NCBI RefSeq assembly: GCF_016722965.1 | Contig: NZ_JAEQNB010000006.1 | Coordinates: forward strand, 124,001-188,000 | Direction: 5' to 3' | Source of the DNA: Tumebacillus amylolyticus | Lineage (GTDB): Bacteria; Bacillota; Bacilli; Tumebacillales; Tumebacillaceae | DNA: 64,000 bases | Shown: in pieces, positions 38,033 through 46,320 of the stretch | How positions within the stretch are numbered: position 1 is the first letter of the stretch | Layout of the letters: every line of letters starts with the position of its first letter | Position numbers and translations under genes: made by a program | Notes under the pieces: model-generated | What the model was told of the DNA's origin: nothing | Database searches by the model: none | What the model saw: only the letters and a program-made list of their open reading frames with translations

Positions 38033-39061
38033 TTGAAAAAACTCGCAACCGGTGTTTTCGCACTTTTCGCTCTTATCGGAGTGAGCGCTGATGCTCATGC
38101 GTCAACACCCATTTCCGTCGTGATTGACGGACAAGTTCAGCAATATGACCGACCCCCTCTGCTGTACCAGAACCGCACCTTTGTGCCGATGCGCGGGATT
38201 TTTGAAACGCTCGGAGCGAAAGTCCTGTGGGACGGGACTACAGAGACGGTCACAGCCACTCGAGACGGTTCGACCGTCTCTCTGAAACTCAATTCCACCA
38301 CGGCCTATCGCAACGGCCAACCGTATACGCTGGACGCCGAACCGCGCCTGATCGACGACCGGACGATGGTCCCGGTCCGCTTCGTCGCCGAATCGCTCGG
38401 CGTCGATGTGGTGTGGGATTCGGAGAGCCAACGTGTCCTGATCACCACGAAAGAGCAGGGGAGTACCCCTGATCCGGCGACTCCCAATCCGCCACAACCC
38501 GGTCAACCGACTACACCCCAGCAGTTCATCCCGTTTCCGTATCCGATCAACTCGTCTCTCATCACCAACAAAGCGAACCGCTCTTATGAGAAGCGTACGG
38601 AGACGCGCTACCTCGTCATCCACGAAACGGTTTCGAAGACGACTGCGCGTGCTCAGTTGAATTACTTCAACACGCAGACCGCCTATGCGAACGCGCATGC
38701 GTTCATCGACTGGAACGAAGTGCTGCTGACACTGCCGCCGGATGAAATCGCGTGGTCGGTCGGCAAGCCGGCCAACGCGTTCACCTTCAACATCGAACTC
38801 TGCCACGTCAAGACTGCATCCGACTTCGCGAAGGAGTGGGAGATGGCCACGACCTATGCGGCGAAGTGGTGCCTCGATGCGAATCGCGATCCGATGCAAA
38901 CCATCGTCTCGCACCATGACATCACCAACACGTTCGGGGGCACGACCCACACCGATCCGGACGAATATTTCAACGAGTTCCACAAGACGATGAACGACTT
39001 CCGCCAGGATGTCGCCAACAAGATCAACACGATGAAAGCCCAAGGCAAGCGCTGGCAGTGA
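38033..39061 (+). CDS. Secreted stalk-domain N-acetylmuramoyl-L-alanine amidase
   Basis: 342 residues from the TTG at 38033, six bases after GGAGGAG; upstream in-frame starts lack this and would spoil the signal peptide. Signal sequence to ~24 (DAHA). Stalk domain ~27-140 (FVPMRGIFETLGAKVLWDG; MVPVRFVAESLGVDVVWDS), a Pro/Thr linker (~145-170), then an Amidase_2 domain: YLVIHETVSKT (zinc His), AHAFIDWNEVLLTLPPDEIAW, NIELCHVK and VSHHDITNTFGGTTHTDPDEY (zinc His). It cleaves the amide between MurNAc and the stem peptide; likely wall-turnover role. Confidence 0.9.
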   Translation: MKKLATGVFALFALIGVSADAHASTPISVVIDGQVQQYDRPPLLYQNRTFVPMRGIFETLGAKVLWDGTTETVTATRDGSTVSLKLNSTTAYRNGQPYTLDAEPRLIDDRTMVPVRFVAESLGVDVVWDSESQRVLITTKEQGSTPDPATPNPPQPGQPTTPQQFIPFPYPINSSLITNKANRSYEKRTETRYLVIHETVSKTTARAQLNYFNTQTAYANAHAFIDWNEVLLTLPPDEIAWSVGKPANAFTFNIELCHVKTASDFAKEWEMATTYAAKWCLDANRDPMQTIVSHHDITNTFGGTTHTDPDEYFNEFHKTMNDFRQDVANKINTMKAQGKRWQ

Positions 39062-39082
39062 GCCGGCCTCCGCCTTGGGTAC

Positions 39083-39123
39083 ATAAAAAAAAGGCCCGGT
39101 CCGCGAGGACCGGGTCTTTTTTC
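39083..39123. terminator. Bidirectional terminator between amidase and oligopeptide-binding genes
   Basis: AAAAGGCCCGGTCC-GCGA-GGACCGGGTCTTTT with A8 on the left and T6 on the right. Confidence 0.92.
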
Positions 39124-39138
39124 GTTGTAGGCTTGAAC

Positions 39139-40794
39139 TTACTTTTTCTTGCCTTCGATGTACACGCCTTTGAGGTCGTAGTCCGGCGCGGACATGTTGT
39201 TTTGCCAGCCTTTGATGTACTGCTGGGCAACGCCGGAAGATGCGCGGAAGAAGATCGGGCCAACCGGCATGTCTTCCATGAGGATTTTCTCAGCGTCGTA
39301 CAGGTAGCTCATACGCTTCTTGGAATCCGGCTCTTTTTGTGCAGAGTGGATCAGGTCATCGTATTTCGGGTTGGAGTAGCCGTTTTCGTTGAAGTCGCCG
39401 CCGGTGATCCACATGTCGAGGAAGGTCATCGGATCGTTGTAGTCAGCGCCCCACAGGGAAACAACGATATCGTAGTCACGATCGGTGGTGCGCTTCAGGC
39501 GCAGTTTGAACGGAACGTTCTCGACTTCGACGTCGATGCCGAGGTTTTGACGCCATTGTTCTTTGATGAACTCGGACGCTTTTTTGGAGACGTCGCCATC
39601 GTCAGACAGCAACTTGGTTGCCGGGAACGAGGACATGCCCAGTTCTTTCAGGCCTTCTGCGAGCAGGTCTTTCGCTTTCGAAGCGTTTTCCTTGCGCTTG
39701 AGCAGGTCGCCTTGGTCTTTGCGGAAGTCGCCGCCGTTACCGTTGGAGGTACCGGTCGGAACGAAGCCGGTAGCACCGGAGGTACCGTTGTGGTACACGA
39801 TGTCAGCATATTGATCTCCGTCCACTGCATAGGTCAGCGCTTTGCGGACTTTTGCGTTGGTGAAGAGTTTGTTTTTCTCGTTGTATTGGAAGTAACCGTT
39901 GGTCAATTCCGGGATGACGGTGTATTCCGGGGTGTCTTTGTAACGGTCTACTTGGTCACGAACGAGGCCGATACGGTCGAGTTGGCCTGCTTGGTACAGG
40001 TTCTCGAGTGCGCCGGAGTCTTTAACTACTTGGTAGTTAACTTTCTCCAGTTTCACGTTCGCTTTGTCCCAGTAGTTGTCGTTTTTGACGAGGGTTGCGG
40101 ATTGCTCATGCACCCATTCGGTCATCTTGAACGGACCGTCGGTGAGAACTTTGTCTGCATCTGCGCCGTTTTTGTCCGCTTGCTTCTCGACGAAGTCTTT
40201 CTTCTGCGGGAAGAAGAGCGGGAACGCCATTTGCTCTGCGAAGAACGGAACCGGGTGGTCGAGGGTGACGACGAGAGTCTTGTCATCCTTCGCTTTTACG
40301 CCGACTTCGTCAGCAGTGCCTTTGCCGGAGTTGTATGCTTCGCCGCCTTTGACCCAAGCGACCATGAACGCGTATTGCGAAGCGGTCTTTGGATCGAGGG
40401 TGCGCTTCCAGGAGTATTCGAAGTCACCAGCGGTAACCGGGGTGCCGTCGGACCATTTTGCATCGTCGCGGAGGTTGAAGGTGTAGGTAAGGCCGTCTTC
40501 GGAGACTTTCCAGTCTTTTGCGACGCCCGGTTGTGCTTTGCCGTTTTTGTCAACGCGGGTCAGACCTTCGTTGATTTGACCGAGAACGCGGAACGCGATG
40601 TTGTCGGTTGCTTTGGAAATGTCAAGGGACGGGATTTCATCGGACAGGGCAAGGTTGATCACTTGCTCGTCTTTGCTGGTGGAGCCGGAGTTATCGGCGG
40701 TGTTGCTGTCGTCTTTGCTGCCACAGCCTACGAGTGCCACGCTGGAGAGCATGGTAACTGCGAGGCCGATGCTAAACCATTTCTTTGCTTGCAT
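39139..40794 (-). CDS. oppA: Oligopeptide ABC transporter substrate-binding lipoprotein
   Basis: 551 residues, ATG at 40794 after AGGGGGT. Lipoprotein signal with lipobox VALVGC (Cys24). SBP family 5: NLALSDEIPSLDISKATDN, the family signature KWSDGTPVTAGDFEYSWKRT (~110-130), VRKALTYAVDGDQYAD and YDIVVSLWGADYNDPMTFLD. It captures peptides outside the membrane and hands them to an Opp permease, none of which is in the window. In Bacillota such orphan OppA proteins may also import signalling peptides for sporulation or competence; that role is speculation here. Confidence 0.92.
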   Translation of the reverse strand: MQAKKWFSIGLAVTMLSSVALVGCGSKDDSNTADNSGSTSKDEQVINLALSDEIPSLDISKATDNIAFRVLGQINEGLTRVDKNGKAQPGVAKDWKVSEDGLTYTFNLRDDAKWSDGTPVTAGDFEYSWKRTLDPKTASQYAFMVAWVKGGEAYNSGKGTADEVGVKAKDDKTLVVTLDHPVPFFAEQMAFPLFFPQKKDFVEKQADKNGADADKVLTDGPFKMTEWVHEQSATLVKNDNYWDKANVKLEKVNYQVVKDSGALENLYQAGQLDRIGLVRDQVDRYKDTPEYTVIPELTNGYFQYNEKNKLFTNAKVRKALTYAVDGDQYADIVYHNGTSGATGFVPTGTSNGNGGDFRKDQGDLLKRKENASKAKDLLAEGLKELGMSSFPATKLLSDDGDVSKKASEFIKEQWRQNLGIDVEVENVPFKLRLKRTTDRDYDIVVSLWGADYNDPMTFLDMWITGGDFNENGYSNPKYDDLIHSAQKEPDSKKRMSYLYDAEKILMEDMPVGPIFFRASSGVAQQYIKGWQNNMSAPDYDLKGVYIEGKKK

Positions 40795-41122
40795 CTGTGA
40801 ATACCCCCTAAGTATGAGTTACTACATCGCTTTATCTTTCTGTGTTCAACGAGGTGTAGCATACCATAAGACACTCAATATTGAGAAGCGTTACACTTTT
40901 CGAGATTCTTTTTTCTATTGCGAGTTGTCTCGCTTTTTCGAAGAAAAACTCTTTTTTTCGCAACGGTTCGTACCAAAGAGGGATTTTTGGGAGTCGAGAT
41001 GACTGATTTATAAAGAAGCGGGCTTGAATGTAACGGATGAAACTATTTTGCCCTTTAAACAGGAGAGCATTCCCGACCTGTCGAATGGAGTCGAAACTAG
41101 TTGTGGAAAGGAGGATATTCGA
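40795..41122 (+). other. Divergent control region between oppA and the histidine kinase gene
   Basis: 328 bases without a convincing gene. It contains a perfect 12-base palindrome CTCAATATTGAG (40874-40885) about 80 bases upstream of the oppA start, and a minus-strand TATGCT -10-like hexamer near 40858-40863. An open frame from 41024 joins the kinase in frame but lacks a ribosome-binding site. Confidence 0.4.
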
Positions 41123-43354
41123 TTGTCCATCAAACGCAAACTGGCGATCTTCTTCGCGCTGATCGTGTCATCGATCCTCATTGCCAACAACGCGTTGTTC
41201 TACTATACGACGCGCGGGATGTTGATCAACGATCAGAGGCAGCAGATGGAGGGTCTCTCCCGTGAGATTGGAATTGCCATCGAGCACTCCGAACAGGGCT
41301 CTCAATATGTAGAAGATTTGCTCGGCGAGCGGTTGCGCTCTGCGGCCATCGCAGCCCAGGCGTCGCTTGATCCTGACATTGACAACGTTACCAATGAGCA
41401 ATTGGTGAACTTGAGTCGCCAACTTGGCATCTCGCATATTACGCTTTTTAAAAAAGTGGGGGACGACATCGTCGGCTTGAAGTCATCCGATCCCAAGGAA
41501 ATCAACTTGAGCACGATGGATTGGGGAGTCTACAAAGACGCGATGGAGCAACTGCTGCGCGGGGAGGAGGTCCACGTCCCGGAGGGACAAGCCCTCCCGC
41601 ACTACTGGGCCGGCCCGATTGACGTCGCATCCGCCGACCCCACGCAGATCGACAAATGGGGCTATTATTATGATGGAACGACCAACTACATCATCGACCC
41701 GTACGTGAGCGACTCTTACATCCGCCAGTACGAGAGCTTGACCGGGGCGCAGTCGATTGTGGACCGCACGCTGCAAGACAACGCCTCGGTGCTGGAGTTG
41801 ACCGGTTTTAACCCGCTTGCGTTTGGCAAGAAACCGATTCTCACGAAAATCAACGACGCCGAGTACATCCAATTGCAGAACCGGCCGTTGTTTTTCGGCA
41901 GTACTTCTTATGAAGACCCGCGAGATGCGGCAAAAGTAGCGGAAGCCGATTCGAGCGGCAAGATCGTCACGTACCAAACAACCGTGCGAGACAAGATCGT
42001 ACTCAAGTACTACATCCCGATCTCGCAAGCCAAGTACCCGTATGTGCTGGGCCTCGTCACCGACTATGACGTGATCCAGCAAGTTTTGAACCAACAGCTT
42101 TGGCGCAACGCGATGATTTCGCTGGTGGCGCTGGCGGCGGTGTTCGTGCTTGGGTATGTCATTGCAGGACTTACGGTTCGTCCGGTCCAGAAGATCTTGC
42201 TCAAAGTCAACGACATGGCGCGCGGCAACTTCGAAGCGCGCATCCACTTGCGGACCAAGGACGAGCTCGGGCAGTTGGCAGATCGGGTGAACTCGATGTC
42301 GAAGAACTTGCAAGTCTATACGGAGCAATTGCGCTCGTTGTATGAACACAACCCGTCTGCGCTGTTCTCCCTCAACCTCGCGGGCGAAGTGCTCTCCGTC
42401 AATCCTGTGGCCGAATCCATCCTCGGCTACTCGTCGGAGGAACTGCGCGGCCGACCGTTTGGCGATCTCGTGGTGCCTGAGGAGCGTGAGAAAGCGCAGT
42501 ACCATTTCAAACAATCGGTGGACGGTCACTTCCAGAGCTTCGAGATGCACCTCGTGCGTCAGGACGGCGAGGTGTTCGAACTCGGCGTCCGACACTTCCC
42601 GATCATGGTCGCCGACGAAACGGTCGGCATCTATTCCATCGGCAAGGACATCACCGAGAGCCGCCGCACGGAGGAACTGATGCGCAAATCGGACAAACTC
42701 TCCGTCGTCGGTCAACTTGCGGCGGGAGTTGCCCATGAGATTCGCAATCCGCTGACGGCGATCAAAGGCTTCGTGCAATTGATTCGCGACACCCGAGGGG
42801 CCAAACCGGAATACTTCAACATTATGCTCTCGGAGCTGGACCGCATCGAATTGATCATCAATGAATTCCTCGTCCTCGCCAAGCCGCAAGCGGTGAATTT
42901 CCAAGAGAAAAACCTCGTGACCCTCTTGCAGAGCATCATCGCGCTGGTCGAGACGCAAGCGATTCTGAACAACATCCAAATCGTCCTGCTGCTTTCCGAG
43001 TCGGACATCCCGTTGATCGATTGCGAAGAAAACCAATTGAAGCAAGTCTTCATCAACATCCTCAAAAACTCCATCGAAGCGATGCCGAGCGGAGGGGTCA
43101 TCCACATCACCGTCGACCATCTGGCGGCGACCGGGCAAGTGCGCGTGCGCGTCGTCGACGAGGGACAGGGCATCCCGGAGGAACGCCTCTCCAAACTGGG
43201 CGAGCCGTTCTACACCACGAAGGAGAAAGGCACAGGTCTTGGCTTGATGATCTCCTACAAGATTATCAGCGAGCACAAAGGCAAGATGATCGTGCGAAGC
43301 CGGGTCAACGAGGGGACCACGGTGGACGTGTACCTGCCGACGCATACATCCTGA
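41123..43354 (+). CDS. Membrane sensor histidine kinase with HAMP and PAS, sporulation-kinase-like
   Basis: 743 residues from the TTG at 41123 (GGAGG eight bases upstream). Order: membrane helix 1 (~8-28), extracytoplasmic sensor of ~300 residues (dCache-like, LSRQLGISHITLFKKVGDD), helix 2 (~330-350), HAMP (~350-402), PAS (~410-520, FSLNLAGEVLSVNPVAESIL), HisKA with AHEIRNPLTAIKGFVQ (phospho-His ~538), and HATPase with NILKNSIEAMPSGG, DEGQGIPEE, GTGLGLMI. Domain style matches KinB/KinE-type and AtoS-like kinases feeding Spo0F. No response regulator gene is adjacent, as is usual for orphan sporulation kinases. The signal is unknown. Confidence 0.88.
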   Translation: MSIKRKLAIFFALIVSSILIANNALFYYTTRGMLINDQRQQMEGLSREIGIAIEHSEQGSQYVEDLLGERLRSAAIAAQASLDPDIDNVTNEQLVNLSRQLGISHITLFKKVGDDIVGLKSSDPKEINLSTMDWGVYKDAMEQLLRGEEVHVPEGQALPHYWAGPIDVASADPTQIDKWGYYYDGTTNYIIDPYVSDSYIRQYESLTGAQSIVDRTLQDNASVLELTGFNPLAFGKKPILTKINDAEYIQLQNRPLFFGSTSYEDPRDAAKVAEADSSGKIVTYQTTVRDKIVLKYYIPISQAKYPYVLGLVTDYDVIQQVLNQQLWRNAMISLVALAAVFVLGYVIAGLTVRPVQKILLKVNDMARGNFEARIHLRTKDELGQLADRVNSMSKNLQVYTEQLRSLYEHNPSALFSLNLAGEVLSVNPVAESILGYSSEELRGRPFGDLVVPEEREKAQYHFKQSVDGHFQSFEMHLVRQDGEVFELGVRHFPIMVADETVGIYSIGKDITESRRTEELMRKSDKLSVVGQLAAGVAHEIRNPLTAIKGFVQLIRDTRGAKPEYFNIMLSELDRIELIINEFLVLAKPQAVNFQEKNLVTLLQSIIALVETQAILNNIQIVLLLSESDIPLIDCEENQLKQVFINILKNSIEAMPSGGVIHITVDHLAATGQVRVRVVDEGQGIPEERLSKLGEPFYTTKEKGTGLGLMISYKIISEHKGKMIVRSRVNEGTTVDVYLPTHTS

Positions 43355-43356
43355 TT

Positions 43357-43400
43357 GAAAAAAGACCGCATACGCCGAGGGCGTGTGCGGTCTCTTTTAC
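43357..43400 (+). terminator. Terminator after the histidine kinase gene
   Basis: AAAGACCGCA-ACGCC pairs with GGCGT-TGCGGTCTCTTTT. Confidence 0.88.
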
Positions 43401-43419
43401 GTGTCGAACATGAAAATCG

Positions 43420-43441
43420 CCTCTCTGGTGTCAGAGAGGCG
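43420..43441 (-). terminator. Possible weak terminator for the 33-residue gene
   Basis: GCCTCTCTG-GTGT-CAGAGAGGC stem; on the minus strand it is followed by GATTTTCA, so the T tract is short. Confidence 0.4.
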
Positions 43442-43467
43442 GAAGAAATCGATAGACTACGAGGTCT

Positions 43468-43569
43468 CTATTGGGTCACGACGCGAACAACGGTGGCAGC
43501 GATCAAAAACCAAATCGCCACAGCGGGAATGAGCCCGTAGAAAACTCCTCGGAAAAAGCTCATGTCCAT
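43468..43569 (-). CDS. 33-residue single-pass membrane peptide
   Basis: Starts at the ATG at 43569, six bases after AAAGGAGGAT, one of the best ribosome-binding sites nearby. It reads MDMSFFRGVFYGLIPAVAIW, then FLIAATVVRVVTQ: a single hydrophobic helix with a positive N side. No family recognised. The strong ribosome-binding site and adjoining hairpin argue for a real gene too short for most annotation pipelines. Confidence 0.55.
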   Translation of the reverse strand: MDMSFFRGVFYGLIPAVAIWFLIAATVVRVVTQ

Positions 43570-43836
43570 ACTTATCCTCCTTTCGGTAACCTGGCAACCG
43601 TGGCGTGAACTCACGCGATAGGCCCATGGCTTTGCGTCCCTGACTTTCGTACAGGTTTGCCTTTATCGTGGATGGAACATACTGCTTGATAACATCATAA
43701 CACATGCTCGTATTGTTTGTTAAGTGTATTATTAATTTTTCTCGGATGGAGAGATTTGTGACTTTAAATAAATTAGATAACAACTGTGAATCTTTCAATT
43801 GTGTGAGTTTTCTATTAATAATAGAGAGGTGAGGAT

Positions 43837-44766
43837 GTGGAGGAGTGGTTGTTTCAACCGATCCGGCCGATGTTGGCAAGCTTTGGGAACGAGGCGTTCG
43901 AGGACGAGGAGTTTCTGTTTGATGTGAAATGGGGACGGCGGTTGTTGGTGCATAAGCAGGGACGTCGAGTGGAGGCGTACACGAGGTTTGGGCGCTGTGT
44001 GACCGAGCAGTTTCCGGAGTTGCAAGACGTGGCTGGGGCTATCCGTGAAGAAAAGGCTGTGCTCGATTGCGAGGGGATCGTACTTCGCGACGGTCGGCCG
44101 GGATTTGATTCGTACTTGCATCGTTTGCGCCTCACCAACTCCGTTTCGATAAAACAGGCCGCGGTCACGCACCCCGCGACCTTCGTCGCGCTCGATGTGC
44201 TCGTCAGCGGGGAGCGGGCATGGTTTCAAACTCCTTTGCAAGAGCGAAAACAGCGATTGCAGGCCATGATCGGGGAGGCGGGAGCAGGGAAGTTGATTTC
44301 GTCTCCATTTGTACGGGGGAGTGGAAAGACTCTCTACGCAGAGGCAGTCCGACGCGGACTCGAAGGAATTGTCGCCAAACGGGTAGGGTCGCTCTATGTC
44401 CCAGATTCACGATCCAAGGACTGGATCAAGATCAAAATTCCCCACGAAATCGACTGCCTGATCCTCGGCTATCGGCCCGGCCCGCCGTTCGCCCTGGTGC
44501 TGGGCCTGCACTTCCCGACGGTTTCCGCCAAGCCGGTCGGAACTGTTGATCAGGGGATTTCAATAGAAGAACAAACAGCCTTCACCCAAATCGCTCGCGA
44601 CATCCAGACCCGCAACGACGGGAAAACGCAGTGGGTTGAACCCCGTCTCTGCTGTCGTGTTGAATATCGGGACATCAACGAAATGCACCAACTGCGACAG
44701 ACGAGCTTTCGCGGGTTCCTTGTTCAAAAGCGTCCTGAGGACTGTCGCTGGCACGACAACCCGTGA
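43837..44766 (+). CDS. Divergent LigD-type ATP-dependent DNA ligase paralogue with altered motif I
   Basis: 309 residues, GTG at 43837 behind AGAGAGGTG. It aligns along its length with LigD ligase domains: N-terminal FQPIRPMLAS, motif III region AVLDCEGIVL (usual LDGE changed), motif IV LEGIVAKRVGSLY, motif V DWIKIKIPHE and a short OB-fold part (CLILGYRPG). Motif I reads FDVKWGRRLLV: the Lys is present but the Asp of KxDG is missing, as if one codon had been deleted. Activity is therefore uncertain. The canonical paralogue lies in the ku operon at 14431. It could have a specialised or regulatory role, or be decaying. Confidence 0.8.
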   Translation: MEEWLFQPIRPMLASFGNEAFEDEEFLFDVKWGRRLLVHKQGRRVEAYTRFGRCVTEQFPELQDVAGAIREEKAVLDCEGIVLRDGRPGFDSYLHRLRLTNSVSIKQAAVTHPATFVALDVLVSGERAWFQTPLQERKQRLQAMIGEAGAGKLISSPFVRGSGKTLYAEAVRRGLEGIVAKRVGSLYVPDSRSKDWIKIKIPHEIDCLILGYRPGPPFALVLGLHFPTVSAKPVGTVDQGISIEEQTAFTQIARDIQTRNDGKTQWVEPRLCCRVEYRDINEMHQLRQTSFRGFLVQKRPEDCRWHDNP

Positions 44767-44769
44767 TCC

Positions 44770-44805
44770 ACGTAAAAAGGACCGTAAGCCACGGGGCTGC
44801 GGTCC
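44770..44805 (-). terminator. Terminator for the 45-residue gene
   Basis: GGACCG-AGCC pairs with GGCT-CGGTCC; on the minus strand it ends in TTTTTAC. The plus side lacks a T run. Confidence 0.65.
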
Positions 44806-44828
44806 ATTACAAGTGCGTATTTGTGAGG

Positions 44829-44966
44829 TTAAATAGCTGTTACGCCACGAGTTTGCATGACGTGCAAGGCTTGTTCGTACCAAGAATTCACTTCTGTTTC
44901 CGTCTCTGAGGCGATCAAGTTATCTACCATTTGCAGAATCTGTTGCACATCGTCATGAGTGAGCAT
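44829..44966 (-). CDS. 45-residue acidic protein, unknown
   Basis: ATG at 44966, eight bases after AGGAGGAG. The peptide MLTHDDVQQILQMVDNLIAS continues with ETETEVNSWYEQALHVMQTR and GVTAI; it reads as two amphipathic helices. Acidic, soluble, with no known family. The ribosome-binding site and downstream terminator support it. Confidence 0.5.
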   Translation of the reverse strand: MLTHDDVQQILQMVDNLIASETETEVNSWYEQALHVMQTRGVTAI

Positions 44967-45128
44967 CTGTTCTTCTCCTCCTGATGTGGAAAGTAGAGTA
45001 TGTTCCTTTATCAGAATAATATAAAAATTATGAGTACAATGCAAGAGGGAACCGACTCTTCTCGACAATTATTTTACTTGCCCGCCTTTTCTGGTATTCT
45101 TTACGTACTTGAAGGGAGTTGAACTTGC

Positions 45129-45896
45129 GTGAAACGCATTGCATACGGGGACAACGAATGGCATTTCGGAGAACTGCGACTGCCGGAGGGAGCAGGCCCG
45201 CATCCGGTCGTTTTGATCATTCACGGCGGTTTTTGGTACGCGCAGTACGGTTTGGATCAGATGGACATCATGGCGGAGGACTTTCGGGCGCGGGGCTATG
45301 CTTCTTGGAACATCGAATACCGCCGCATCGGGCATGAGGGCGGGGCGTATCCAGGCACGTTGCTCGATGTCGGAGCTGCGGCAGACCATCTCCACGAAGT
45401 AGCGGCCTCGTATCCGCTCGACCTCTCCCGCGTCGTTGCTCTCGGACATTCGGCCGGCGGTCATCTCGCGCTCTGGCTCGCAGGACGCCATCAACTTCCG
45501 GTAGACAGTGAACTGGCGGTCACGACTCCGCTTCGCCTCAAAGGCGTACTCTCGCTCGCCGGTGCAAACGACTTGCACCACATGTGGGAAGTTCGTCAAG
45601 AGAATTCTCCGGTCGTCGCGCTCTTGGGCGGCACGCCGGCTGAATTCCCGGAACGCTATGCACAAGCATCACCGGCACAGCTCTTGCCGTTCGGGGTCCC
45701 GCAAGTTTTGGTCCACGGCACGGAAGACAAGCACGTCCCGGTGGCGCTCAGCACCGACTACCTCCCCAAAGCACAAGCAGCGGGAGATTCGGTTGAATTG
45801 ATCGAATTGTCGGGCGTTGAACACTTCAAAGTCATCGACCCGACTTCAGAAGCATGGCCGCCCATCGTGGAAGCCTTGCGCAAATTGATTGGATAA
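45129..45896 (+). CDS. Alpha/beta hydrolase, esterase/BD-FAE type
   Basis: 255 residues from the GTG at 45129 with AAGGGAG ten bases upstream. HGGFW oxyanion motif (~32-36), nucleophile elbow GHSAGG (~104-109), a late Asp in VHGTEDKHVPV and the catalytic His in SGVEHFKVID complete a Ser-Asp-His triad. This is the BD-FAE/kynurenine-formamidase-like branch of the superfamily. No signal peptide, so intracellular. Substrate unknown. The DUF962 gene follows 29 bases later, possibly on the same transcript. Confidence 0.85.
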   Translation: MKRIAYGDNEWHFGELRLPEGAGPHPVVLIIHGGFWYAQYGLDQMDIMAEDFRARGYASWNIEYRRIGHEGGAYPGTLLDVGAAADHLHEVAASYPLDLSRVVALGHSAGGHLALWLAGRHQLPVDSELAVTTPLRLKGVLSLAGANDLHHMWEVRQENSPVVALLGGTPAEFPERYAQASPAQLLPFGVPQVLVHGTEDKHVPVALSTDYLPKAQAAGDSVELIELSGVEHFKVIDPTSEAWPPIVEALRKLIG

Positions 45897-45925
45897 GTAG
45901 AAAAAAGGCAAGAGGAGGCCGGCTC

Positions 45926-46261
45926 ATGTATCGCACCTACGAGGAATTCTGGGTCTATTATGTCAGCGAACATTTGAAGCCTTCCACCCGATTCTGGCAT
46001 GCAGTCGGGACGACGGGCGTTCTGGTACTGCTTGTAGGGATCGTCTGGCAACAAGCTTGGTGGTGGCTGTTGTTGGTTCCGATCTTCGGGTACGGCCCGG
46101 CGTGGTTCAGCCATTTCTTCATCGAGCGCAACCGCCCGGCGACGTTCACATACCCGCTTTGGTCGTTGCGAGCAGACTTTCGCATGTACAGACTCTTGCT
46201 GACAGGTCGCATGGGACGGGAAGTCAAGCGAGCCGAGACCTGGCTGGCTCGGCAAAACTAG
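45926..46261 (+). CDS. DUF962/Mpo1-like membrane protein
   Basis: 111 residues, ATG at 45926 after AGAGGAGG. Family signatures YEEFWVYYVSEHLKPSTRFW, HAVGT and FGYGPAWFSHFFIERNRPAT with conserved His residues; two membrane helices lie between (~28-55). Yeast Mpo1 of this family is an Fe(II) dioxygenase for 2-hydroxy fatty acids; whether short bacterial members share that reaction is not established. The His spacing seen here is compatible with metal binding. Confidence 0.85.
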   Translation: MYRTYEEFWVYYVSEHLKPSTRFWHAVGTTGVLVLLVGIVWQQAWWWLLLVPIFGYGPAWFSHFFIERNRPATFTYPLWSLRADFRMYRLLLTGRMGREVKRAETWLARQN

Positions 46262-46271
46262 TGCCGGAATA

Positions 46272-46320
46272 CGAAAAAAGAGCCATCTCCGCCCACGCGC
46301 GGGGAGTGGCTCTTTTTTTA
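46272..46320. terminator. Bidirectional terminator between DUF962 and TatD-like genes
   Basis: AAAGAGCCA-CTCCGC pairs with GCGGGGAG-TGGCTCTTT, T7 on the right overlapping the stop of the convergent gene. Confidence 0.9.

Noticed and set aside
39058-40800. Plus-strand open frame of 580 codons opposite oppA
   Set aside because: It mirrors the oligopeptide-binding gene codon for codon; Phe/Val-rich shadow with no start signal.
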